Shown here piece after piece: positions 53,679 to 61,866 of a stretch of DNA of 64,000 nt. Source of the DNA: Kriegella sp963975415 (lineage in GTDB: Bacteria; Bacteroidota; Bacteroidia; Flavobacteriales; Flavobacteriaceae); the NCBI RefSeq assembly GCF_963975415.1, contig NZ_CAXBGN010000010.1, forward strand, positions 1 through 64,000, in the 5' to 3' direction. Both the position numbers and the translations under genes were made by a program. The notes under the pieces are model-generated. The model was given only the letters and a program-made list of their open reading frames with translations, was not told the DNA's origin and made no database searches. Every line of letters begins with the position of its first letter. Position 1 is the first letter of the stretch.

Positions 53679-55007
53679 ATGAGAAATACTTTTTTTGCAT
53701 TCCTGTTTTTGACCACCTTTCTTGTGTCTTCCCAGCACAACATTTCAGGTACTTTTGCTCCGGCAAAAGACTATACTTGGCTACTTGCCTACCGCTTAAC
53801 ACCTAGTGGAGAAGCTTATGTAGCTGATACGGCTATTGATAAAGGGAAGTTCACATTGAAGATTCCCGAAAACTCTAGACCGGGCACCTATCGATTGGTA
53901 TATGCTGTTCCCAAGGAAGAATTTTTCTTCGATGTCATTTACAATGGCAAAGAGGATATACAACTTGACTTCAATGCCGATCAAGGCGTTCGGTTTCTTG
54001 AATCGGAAGAAAACATTCACTTTGCCACCTATTTCAATGAAATCAACCAATTGGAACTACAAATCGTTAATTTTTATTCCCAAGAGAAAACAGACGTGCC
54101 AGAATTTGAGGCTATTCTTAAAAAAATGAGCGCGACCCAACAATCGTTCGAAAGCAAAACTGAAGGACTGCTTTGCAACGTTTTTATCAAAGCCAACCGC
54201 CCCTTTATTCCAGATTCATATGTTTCCGTTTTTGACTATGTACGGCTTAAAAAAGACAACTATTTCAAGTACCTAGATATAAACAAGACATTGTTACAAG
54301 CTTCAGCTTTCTTAACTGACAAATTGACCAATTATGTATTTACCGCACTTCCTTTAAAGGAAATGACCCAAGCCCAAATGGAAAAAGCGATGGAAGATAA
54401 CGTACGTACGCTAGACGGATATTTGTCGGAAGTAGGTAACTCTTATAAGTTTCATGTATTTCACACCCTCTGGAATCAAGCGACCGCCAATAATTTCAAC
54501 CTTCTTTCCGATTATATTTATTCCGACTATTTAAAACTACACGCAAACACTGCAGAACAACAACAAGTTATAAATGAAATCGATGCGAACAATCGGCTTC
54601 GTATCGGAGCTGTTGCCCCAGACATAATATGGAAAGAAAGTAACTCGGTTAAGAAATTAAGCACCCTATCAGGAGCCAAAAATTATGTGCTGATTTTTTG
54701 GAGCAGTACCTGCTCCCATTGCTTGAAAGAGCTACCACAATTGCACAAAGCCTTAAGTCATAAATCAAGCGTTAAAGTAGTTGCCATAGGTTTGGAGGAT
54801 GACGATAGTACTTGGAAAACAGAATCGGCCAAATTGGAAAATTTCGAACATGCAATTTCACTTGGAAAATGGGAAAGCGAATACGCCAAAACTTATGCCA
54901 TCGACCACACCCCGACATACTTTATACTCGACAACAATAAAAAAATCTTGGCAAAGCCCGAAAGCGATAAAGATGTGATATCGTTCTTAGAGGCAAACGA
55001 GGACTAG
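53679..55007 (+). CDS. TlpA-like thioredoxin-fold protein with DUF4369 N-terminus
   Basis: 442 residues. A leader (MRNTFFAFLFLTTFLVSS) targets the periplasm; about 22-130 is a DUF4369-type beta domain (SGTFAPAKDYTWLLAYRLTP), a long helical middle follows, and the C-terminal ~130 residues are a thioredoxin fold with active site CSHC (345-348) in WSSTCSHCLKELP. It likely acts as a periplasmic disulfide reductase or oxidoreductase. Its stop lies one base from the stop of the convergent ACT-domain gene. Confidence 0.88.
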   Translation: MRNTFFAFLFLTTFLVSSQHNISGTFAPAKDYTWLLAYRLTPSGEAYVADTAIDKGKFTLKIPENSRPGTYRLVYAVPKEEFFFDVIYNGKEDIQLDFNADQGVRFLESEENIHFATYFNEINQLELQIVNFYSQEKTDVPEFEAILKKMSATQQSFESKTEGLLCNVFIKANRPFIPDSYVSVFDYVRLKKDNYFKYLDINKTLLQASAFLTDKLTNYVFTALPLKEMTQAQMEKAMEDNVRTLDGYLSEVGNSYKFHVFHTLWNQATANNFNLLSDYIYSDYLKLHANTAEQQQVINEIDANNRLRIGAVAPDIIWKESNSVKKLSTLSGAKNYVLIFWSSTCSHCLKELPQLHKALSHKSSVKVVAIGLEDDDSTWKTESAKLENFEHAISLGKWESEYAKTYAIDHTPTYFILDNNKKILAKPESDKDVISFLEANED

Positions 55008-55008
55008 G

Positions 55009-55668
55009 CTACAATGTCTTCAGATCCTTAATTGTTTTAAAGGCAATATCGACCTGATCGTCATCGACCAAAATCGTAAATTCATTTGTAGTCGAAATCA
55101 CTTCATAAAGTACAATGCCTTCCCACGCCAAACGCTGAAAAATAAAATAGTAAATGCCAGGTACCGATACATTCTCAGCAGGAAGCTTTACAGTGATCGA
55201 TGATAGATCTTCAGCTTTTTGGGTACATTTTTCACTTTTAAAAAAGGTCTCCACCGTATCGTCCATGACATTACTGATGACAATATTAATCTCATTGACC
55301 CCTCTAGAGGAAGTGTAAAAAATATCTTGATTGTCATTGATGGCTTCCAAAAGTTTGGCCTGTTGCCCCAGAATCGAGTCAGAAGCAAGAAATGTATAAT
55401 CGGTCAATGACGATCGAACCGTAATCTCACCAATATTTTTAAGTACTTTAATAATTTTGTGCGTCGCCCGAAACTCCAAATCATCTGAAAGTCGCTTTAA
55501 AGCCATGACAATTGCGCCATTGCGAATTTCCTTTCCAAGTTCCCCTTCGATTTCTGGCTTGACAATTCTTGATAACGATGTAAGGTTGATGATACCCTGT
55601 GCCAAAGCACTTTGTAAAAAAGGTTTTTTCTTGATATAGTGCTCAACAACCGAGGAAATGGTTTTCAT
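55009..55668 (-). CDS. Orphan ACT-domain protein related to aspartokinase regulatory region
   Basis: 219 residues, no kinase domain. The N-terminal ~95 residues (VVEHYIKKKPFLQSALAQGI, then RNGAIVMALKRLSDDLEF) are helical; the C-terminal part has an ACT fold, with VPGIYYFIFQRLAWEGIVLY and TTNEFTILVDDDQVDIAFKT resembling aspartate kinase regulatory repeats. Such proteins are often misannotated as aspartate kinase. It probably binds an amino acid and regulates a partner, which is not identifiable here. Ends 1 base from the TlpA-like stop. Confidence 0.78.
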   Translation of the reverse strand: MKTISSVVEHYIKKKPFLQSALAQGIINLTSLSRIVKPEIEGELGKEIRNGAIVMALKRLSDDLEFRATHKIIKVLKNIGEITVRSSLTDYTFLASDSILGQQAKLLEAINDNQDIFYTSSRGVNEINIVISNVMDDTVETFFKSEKCTQKAEDLSSITVKLPAENVSVPGIYYFIFQRLAWEGIVLYEVISTTNEFTILVDDDQVDIAFKTIKDLKTL

Positions 55669-55751
55669 TTAAAAATCAATTTGCTACAAAAATAACATAT
55701 TGTTATAAATAAAACAAATTGTGCAAAATTAAATTATTGTAAAGCCTGAGT

Positions 55752-56111
55752 TTAAAAATGATAAAAGGCCCCTTCGAGATGCTCGATCTTAAAAATCTTA
55801 TTGTTTTTTAAAATGGTAATGATATCAAAACGAACCTCGATGTTCAGGTTTCGTTCGGTGACATAGTTATCGGCACCGCTTACCAGCAACTTTATTTTCT
55901 TTTTGGTTACCGTGTCGGCTATACTAATAATTTGGTCGTTGCTGCGGGCACGCACCTCTACTATTGCCAAGATATCGTCTTTCTGGGCAATGATATCGAT
56001 TTCCGTTTTCAAGAACCGGTAATTCCGGTAGTTGATGGTATATCCTTTCTCGATCAGATACGCCACAGCAAGGTCTTCCCCTTCCTTTCCAAACTCGTTG
56101 TGTTTTCCCAT
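55752..56111 (-). CDS. yraN: YraN/UPF0102 family nuclease-like protein
   Basis: 120 residues from the ATG at 56111; the frame is open 16 codons upstream but this stretch lacks family features. The fold is the restriction-endonuclease type with motif ETEIDIIAQ (Asp near 51) and LAIVEVRAR (E-x-R/K). Members are predicted to cleave or process DNA/RNA with Holliday-junction-like folds, but activity is unproven. GKEGEDLAVAYLIEKGYTIN near the N-terminus is typical. Confidence 0.88.
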   Translation of the reverse strand: MGKHNEFGKEGEDLAVAYLIEKGYTINYRNYRFLKTEIDIIAQKDDILAIVEVRARSNDQIISIADTVTKKKIKLLVSGADNYVTERNLNIEVRFDIITILKNNKIFKIEHLEGAFYHF

Positions 56112-56294
56112 AAAACAAATTGAAAATAGTGTATTTCGTCGAAAATATTGACACTTCAACGTCTAAATTGTGAGTAAGGTTGTAAATTCCTCCATAGAAT
56201 AACGAAAATACTGGAATCACAATACTATCCAAAGAGTTTAAGCGTTAAGAATTTGCCCCTAAGCACATGAACGTTCTTAAAGCCTAAAATAACT

Positions 56295-57788
56295 ATGGAA
56301 TACTTCGTTAATTGTAATTCTTCTACATTAGCGCCGTACACTATTCCCTTGGATTCGACCAAGGCGGCGCACCTCTATAGAAGACTCGGTTTTAGTGCCT
56401 CAGTGGCTACTATTGAACAGGCTGTTGGACAAACGGCCAGCACCTTAGTGGATAGTATAATTAATGAGGCGCTTAACATGCCCCCATTACCGGCTCCATC
56501 ATGGGCAGATTGGACCAATGCCGATTACCCCGAAGACGATCAGCTACGTAATCAAATTAGAAATGCCCAGTTGGCAGAATGGCGATTAACCTATTCGAAC
56601 GCTCTGCTGGAAAACAATTTAAGAGAGCGATTAAGTTTTTTTTGGAGCAACCATTTTGTTACAGAAATAGACATCTACGACTGTAATCCTTTTCTATACT
56701 ATTATATTGATTGCCTGCAACGAAATGCCATCCACAATTTCAAAACCTTTGTTAGCGAAATTGGTCTGACGAGTGCAATGCTTTACTATCTAGATGGTGT
56801 TTATAACAACGGAAATAATCCCAACGAAAATTACGCCCGGGAACTCTATGAACTTTTTACATTAGGAGAGGGCAATGGTTATACCGAAGAAGATATTATA
56901 GAAACGGCAAAAGCACTGACGGGCTACGTAGAGCGTGGCGAGGTAGGCTGTACGCCAGTGACTTTTAATCCCGAACGTTTCGACGCTGGCAGCAAGACCA
57001 TCTTGGGACAGACCGGAAATTGGGGGTATGATGACGTTATCGATATTCTTTTTCAACAACGAACTAACGAGATAGCAGAATTCATATGTAGAAAGTTTTA
57101 CGAATTCTTTGTACACCCCGACTCTAAGGATGAAACCGGCAACGGACAAACTATTATAGCAGGGATGGCGGCTACATTTGTAGCTTCCGATTTTGAAATA
57201 GCCCCGGTTTTATCACAACTATTTAAAAGCCAGCATTTTTTTGATGACAACGCCATTGGTGTTATTATCAAAAGTCCGTATGACATGTACTTTAACTTTT
57301 TTAAGGAAACCAGTTTCGCTTACGATGACCTTAATATTGAAGAGGTAAATAATTACACCAGACTTCTAGGACAAACACTCTTCGACCCTTTTGATGTCGC
57401 TGGTTGGCAACGTGATCGCTCTTGGATAAATACCAATTTCATGATTGGTCGTTGGTTGACCATTGAGACAATTATCGAAGGTTTCTATCAAAGTGACAAT
57501 GAACAGTTCAGGTCATTTGCCCTATCCATTACAGGAAATGACGGTACCGATAGTAACAACCCCGATATAATAGCCAGACAAATCATTGACTATATGCTAC
57601 CCAAAGGGTTGCTGGGCGAACCGGAATATGACAAAGCCTTCGCTATTTTCAGAAGCGATGTAGACGATACTTATTATGAAGGCGGCACTGATGAAACATG
57701 GACCTTGGCCATGTGGCAGCAAGCTCCTTTTCAAGTGTATCTCTTATTACAATATTTGGCGAGACAACCCGAGTTTCAACTTAAATAA
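56295..57788 (+). CDS. DUF1800 domain protein
   Basis: 497-residue protein of the DUF1800 family, mostly alpha-helical, with no leader recognised by eye. Typical segments are LYRRLGFSASVATIEQAVG near the N-terminus, LSFFWSNHFVTEIDIYDCNP, NENYARELYELFTLGEGNGY and the C-terminal ALWQQAPFQVYLLLQYLAR-type ending (here AMWQQAPFQVYLLL). DUF1800 genes are commonly adjacent to DUF1501 genes, as here (13 bases apart), and the pair is thought to be secreted; the function is unknown. Confidence 0.9.
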   Translation: MEYFVNCNSSTLAPYTIPLDSTKAAHLYRRLGFSASVATIEQAVGQTASTLVDSIINEALNMPPLPAPSWADWTNADYPEDDQLRNQIRNAQLAEWRLTYSNALLENNLRERLSFFWSNHFVTEIDIYDCNPFLYYYIDCLQRNAIHNFKTFVSEIGLTSAMLYYLDGVYNNGNNPNENYARELYELFTLGEGNGYTEEDIIETAKALTGYVERGEVGCTPVTFNPERFDAGSKTILGQTGNWGYDDVIDILFQQRTNEIAEFICRKFYEFFVHPDSKDETGNGQTIIAGMAATFVASDFEIAPVLSQLFKSQHFFDDNAIGVIIKSPYDMYFNFFKETSFAYDDLNIEEVNNYTRLLGQTLFDPFDVAGWQRDRSWINTNFMIGRWLTIETIIEGFYQSDNEQFRSFALSITGNDGTDSNNPDIIARQIIDYMLPKGLLGEPEYDKAFAIFRSDVDDTYYEGGTDETWTLAMWQQAPFQVYLLLQYLARQPEFQLK

Positions 57789-57800
57789 ACCCTACATACT

Positions 57801-59519
57801 ATGTGCGATACCAATCATACTACCCCCCATAAAGGCATAAACCATGATGGTCACGACCTCGAACACAAAATTTGGAGCAGACGTTCGTTTCTTCAAGCCT
57901 TGGGAATTGCCGGTTCAGGATCAATGATGATGGGAAGCAATTTTTTGACTGCTTCGGCACCTTCCGCATTGACTTCGGCCATTGCAGCCGCAGAAACAGA
58001 CAACATTTTGATTTTGATACGCCTATCGGGAGGCAACGATGGTCTAAGTACCGTTATTCCTATCGACCAATATGATTCATATGCTAATGCTCGACCGAAT
58101 ATTTATATTCCGGAAAGCAAGGTATTGCGGCTAACCGATGAATACGGAGTGCCTTCTTATATGAAATCATTACAGCCCATGTGGGAAGACGGCCAGTTTA
58201 AAGCTGTGCATGGGGTAGGATACGAAAATCAAAGTCTCTCACATTTCACAGGCTCCGATATTTTTGCCAATACCGATTTGAACACCACCGGGTTTAGCGG
58301 CCTGAATACAGGATGGATGGGTCGGCATTTCGAAAATCTGTTTCCTGATTATTTAATGACTCCGCCACCAGCTCCTGCGGCAATTCAAATAGGTCAGTAT
58401 GGTAGTTTGGTTTTTCAAGGAGAAGAAACAAACTATGCCTTTGTCACCTCGAATGTAGATCAATTGGAAGAAATAGCCGAATCAGGCGTCGTTTATGGAA
58501 TGGAAGATGCATTGTTCGACAACTGTATGTATGGTGATCAATTACAATTTTTAAGAGGGGTTGCCAATACCACTTATGAGTATTCGGGCATAATAAATGA
58601 GGCCTACGAACGTGGACAAAACCAAGTAGAATATCAAGATAACGGTTTCGCCAGACAATTGGCCCTTTTGGCCCGATTGATAAAAGGAAATTTGGGAACA
58701 AAAGTGTACATGATATCGATGGGAGGTTTTGACACCCATGGGAATCAAACACAGACCCATGAACGTCTGATGACAAACCTTTCGGTGGCCATTGATAATT
58801 TTTACGACGACCTTGCCTTTACACAACAAGATGACAAAGTACTGAGCATGACCTTTTCTGAATTCGGGAGACGTATATTTGAGAACGGCTCTAACGGCAC
58901 TGATCATGGAAAGGCGGCCCCCACTCTATTTTTTGGTTCAGGCCTAAATGGAAGTGCTTTTGTAGGCGAACATCCTTCTTTAGACAATCCCAATGGACGT
59001 GGCAATCTAGAATACACCACTGATTTTAGAGATCTTTACGCTACAGTGATGGCGGAATGGCTTTGCGTAGATATTCCCTTGGTGGAACAACATTTATTAG
59101 ACCACCCCTATACACCGATAAACCTAGGGTTCAATTGTAGTGGTACCGATTTCCCCGACATTGTTTACAGTGACGGGCAACCGACATTGCCAACGCAGCC
59201 AGATCCTGATTCTGAAAATCCCCAAGAACCGACCGAGCAGACACCAGACGCCCTGAACGGCATTGTTCATCGGCCTTTCTACCCCGCAGAGAGCAACCCA
59301 CACATTTATTTGGAAATGCCTTTTAGTGCCCATGTAGATATTCAATTGTATAATATTCTGGGGCAAAATATGGGCACGGTCTATAATGAAATTATGATGG
59401 AAGGCTCTACAGAAATAAACATTCGTGAAAAAATGCCCATGCATTTAGCTGCGGGAAAATACATCTATCGAATTCAAGTACAAGACCATAAAATGAGTAA
59501 ATCTGTTATGATGGCCTAA
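57801..59519 (+). CDS. DUF1501 domain protein with twin-arginine-like leader and T9SS tail
   Basis: 572 residues. A leader with SRRSFLQALGIAG (Arg27-Arg28) suggests twin-arginine export. The DUF1501 sulfatase/phosphatase-like fold spans about 65-450, with LIRLSGGNDGLSTVIPIDQY, TLSHFTG-like NQSLSHFTGSDIF, and GGFDTHGNQTQTHERL. After a proline/acid linker (QPDPDSENPQEP) the last ~75 residues form a T9SS type A sorting domain (HVDIQLYNILGQNMGTVYNE). Expected to be moved by Tat and then secreted by T9SS. Function unknown. Ends before a terminator. Confidence 0.88.
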   Translation: MCDTNHTTPHKGINHDGHDLEHKIWSRRSFLQALGIAGSGSMMMGSNFLTASAPSALTSAIAAAETDNILILIRLSGGNDGLSTVIPIDQYDSYANARPNIYIPESKVLRLTDEYGVPSYMKSLQPMWEDGQFKAVHGVGYENQSLSHFTGSDIFANTDLNTTGFSGLNTGWMGRHFENLFPDYLMTPPPAPAAIQIGQYGSLVFQGEETNYAFVTSNVDQLEEIAESGVVYGMEDALFDNCMYGDQLQFLRGVANTTYEYSGIINEAYERGQNQVEYQDNGFARQLALLARLIKGNLGTKVYMISMGGFDTHGNQTQTHERLMTNLSVAIDNFYDDLAFTQQDDKVLSMTFSEFGRRIFENGSNGTDHGKAAPTLFFGSGLNGSAFVGEHPSLDNPNGRGNLEYTTDFRDLYATVMAEWLCVDIPLVEQHLLDHPYTPINLGFNCSGTDFPDIVYSDGQPTLPTQPDPDSENPQEPTEQTPDALNGIVHRPFYPAESNPHIYLEMPFSAHVDIQLYNILGQNMGTVYNEIMMEGSTEINIREKMPMHLAAGKYIYRIQVQDHKMSKSVMMA

Positions 59520-59538
59520 ATTCGCCCCCGATCTTTTT

Positions 59539-59584
59539 AAAACCTTAGATATTATCGCAATCGGTATTGTCGAAGGTTTTACTT
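59539..59584 (+). terminator. Terminator after DUF1800-DUF1501
   Basis: Perfect 8-bp stem AAAACCTT (59539-59546) with AAGGTTTT (59573-59580), with a small inner CAAT/ATTG pair, then T-rich sequence. About 20 bases after the DUF1501 stop. Confidence 0.6.
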
Positions 59585-59600
59585 TTTAGTTTTAGTAAGG

Positions 59601-59630
59601 TTTGTTCCCTTGCAAAAAAAGCTATTTTTG
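59601..59630 (+). promoter_or_regulatory. Bacteroidota promoter for metG
   Basis: TTTG (59601-59604) and -7 box TATTTTTG (59623-59630) with an 18-base spacer. It lies downstream of the TTG at 59610, so translation should start at the ATG at 59649. Confidence 0.7.
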
Positions 59631-59648
59631 TGGCTTAATCCATTTTTG

Positions 59649-61742
59649 ATGCCTGAAATCATAAAAAACGCCCTTTCAAAGGCCAGTAGATACACCGTCA
59701 CCGCTGCATTGCCATACACCAACGGCCCCATTCATATCGGTCATTTGGCCGGAGTTTACGTTCCTGCCGATATTTATGTTCGCTACTTGCGCTTAAAGGG
59801 GCAAGACGTTGTTTTCGTAGGCGGAAGCGATGAGCATGGGGTAGCCATTTCGATGAAAGCCAAAAAAGAGGGCGTAACCCCAAAAGATATTATCGACAAA
59901 TACCACGGTATTATTAAAAAATCATTTGAGGAATTTGGCATCACCTTCGACAACTATTCCCGAACCTCTGCCCCAATACATCACCAAACGGCATCTGATT
60001 TCTTTAAAAAATTGTACGACCAAGGCGATTTCATTGAAGAAACGACAGCGCAATTGTACGATGAGGAAGCCAAACAGTTCTTGGCCGATCGTTTTGTTAT
60101 AGGCACGTGTCCGAAATGTGGTCATGAAGAAGCCTATGGTGATCAGTGCGAAAATTGCGGGTCATCGTTAAATGCCACAGATTTGATAAATCCAAAATCG
60201 ACCATTACGGGCGGAATTCCTACTTTAAAAGAAACTAAGCACTGGTTTCTACCCTTGGACCGTTATGAGGATTTTTTAAGGAAATGGATTCTTGAAGGAC
60301 ATAAATCGGATTGGAAACCAAATGTATACGGGCAATGTAAGTCATGGATCGATGGCGGATTGGAACCTCGAGCCGTAACGAGAGACCTTGATTGGGGCAT
60401 TCCTGTTCCGGTTAAGGGTGGAGAGGGCAAAGTACTCTATGTATGGTTCGATGCACCCATCGGTTATATATCATCGACCAAAGAATGGGCCGAAAAAAAC
60501 GGTAAGGATTGGGAACCCTACTGGAAATCGGAAGATACTAAACTGGTTCATTTCATCGGGAAAGACAATATTGTTTTCCACTGTATCATTTTCCCGGCAA
60601 TTTTAAAAGCGCATGGCGATTACATTTTACCCGATAATGTTCCCGCCAACGAATTTTTAAATTTAGAGGGCAATAAACTCTCTACTAGCAAAAACTGGGC
60701 AGTCTGGCTGCATGAATATTTAGAGGAATTTCCAGATATGCAAGATGTTCTGCGCTATACTTTGACTGCGAACGCCCCCGAAACCAAAGACAATGATTTT
60801 ACCTGGAAAGATTTTCAAGCCCGAAACAACAATGAATTGGTCGCCATTTTCGGGAACTTCATTAATCGTGTCGTGGTCTTGACCCAAAAATATTATGATG
60901 GAATGGTGCCGGAACCTTTACATTTTTCGGAAGTTGACCAGACCACTCTTCAAGAACTTAGAAAATTTCCACAAACGATTTCAGATTCGTTAGAACGCTA
61001 CCGTTTTCGGGAAGCGGGACAAGAATTGATGAACCTTGCCCGTCTGGGCAATAAATATTTAGCCGACGAAGAACCTTGGAAGGTTATCAAACAAGATGAA
61101 GAACGGGTAAAAACAATTATGTTTGTGGCCCTTCAGATTGCTACTGGATTGGCCATCTTAAGTGAACCCTTTTTACCATTCACCTCGACTAAATTAAAAA
61201 CCATTCTTAATACCACATCGAACAAAGGTGAAGTTTCAAACTGGCAAGACGTTTCCCATAAAGAGACCTTGCTTCCGTCCAATCATAAAATTGGAAAATC
61301 AGAACTCCTATTTAGAAAAATAGAGGATGATGAAATTCAAGCCCAGCTTGATAAGTTGGAGGCTACCAAAAAAGCGAACGAAAACGAAAATAAAGCAGTA
61401 ATGCCACAAAAAGATACAATCAACTTTGACGACTTCACCAAGATAGACATGCGTGTCGGCACGATACTGGAAGCCGAAAAAATGCCCAAAACAAAAAAAT
61501 TAATGGTATTGAAAGTAGATACAGGCATTGATAAGCGCACCATCGTTTCGGGTATAGCCGAAAGTTTTGAACCCCAAGACATCGTCGGTAAAAAAGTGAC
61601 CGTACTGGTCAATTTGGCCCCAAGGGCGTTGCGCGGCGTTGAAAGCGAGGGCATGATCTTGATGACCGAAAATACAGATGGCAAGTTGGTGTTTTTGAAT
61701 CCCGATGAGGAGAATGTCGGAAACGGGGAAAGCATAAACTAA
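59649..61742 (+). CDS. metG: Methionyl-tRNA synthetase
   Basis: Class I aminoacyl-tRNA synthetase charging both initiator and elongator tRNA-Met. The HIGH motif is PIHIGHLAG (29-32), the zinc cluster CPKCGHEEAYGDQCENCG near 154-171 (two CxxC), and the KMSKS-type motif is KLSTSKNWAVW near 342. The C-terminal ~110 residues (from IDMRVGTILEAEKM) form the tRNA-binding EMAP/OB domain. 697 residues from the ATG, a normal length for the long form. Confidence 0.97.
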   Translation: MPEIIKNALSKASRYTVTAALPYTNGPIHIGHLAGVYVPADIYVRYLRLKGQDVVFVGGSDEHGVAISMKAKKEGVTPKDIIDKYHGIIKKSFEEFGITFDNYSRTSAPIHHQTASDFFKKLYDQGDFIEETTAQLYDEEAKQFLADRFVIGTCPKCGHEEAYGDQCENCGSSLNATDLINPKSTITGGIPTLKETKHWFLPLDRYEDFLRKWILEGHKSDWKPNVYGQCKSWIDGGLEPRAVTRDLDWGIPVPVKGGEGKVLYVWFDAPIGYISSTKEWAEKNGKDWEPYWKSEDTKLVHFIGKDNIVFHCIIFPAILKAHGDYILPDNVPANEFLNLEGNKLSTSKNWAVWLHEYLEEFPDMQDVLRYTLTANAPETKDNDFTWKDFQARNNNELVAIFGNFINRVVVLTQKYYDGMVPEPLHFSEVDQTTLQELRKFPQTISDSLERYRFREAGQELMNLARLGNKYLADEEPWKVIKQDEERVKTIMFVALQIATGLAILSEPFLPFTSTKLKTILNTTSNKGEVSNWQDVSHKETLLPSNHKIGKSELLFRKIEDDEIQAQLDKLEATKKANENENKAVMPQKDTINFDDFTKIDMRVGTILEAEKMPKTKKLMVLKVDTGIDKRTIVSGIAESFEPQDIVGKKVTVLVNLAPRALRGVESEGMILMTENTDGKLVFLNPDEENVGNGESIN

Positions 61743-61866
61743 TTTAGGAATCTAACTACGCATAGCTGAATATAGTTATAAAACGAGCCAGCTGGAAAAA
61801 AGCTATCTGCGAACAGCGGTTCCCATGATGCCTATACCCTTCAAAATACTAATTTAACCAGTACTT

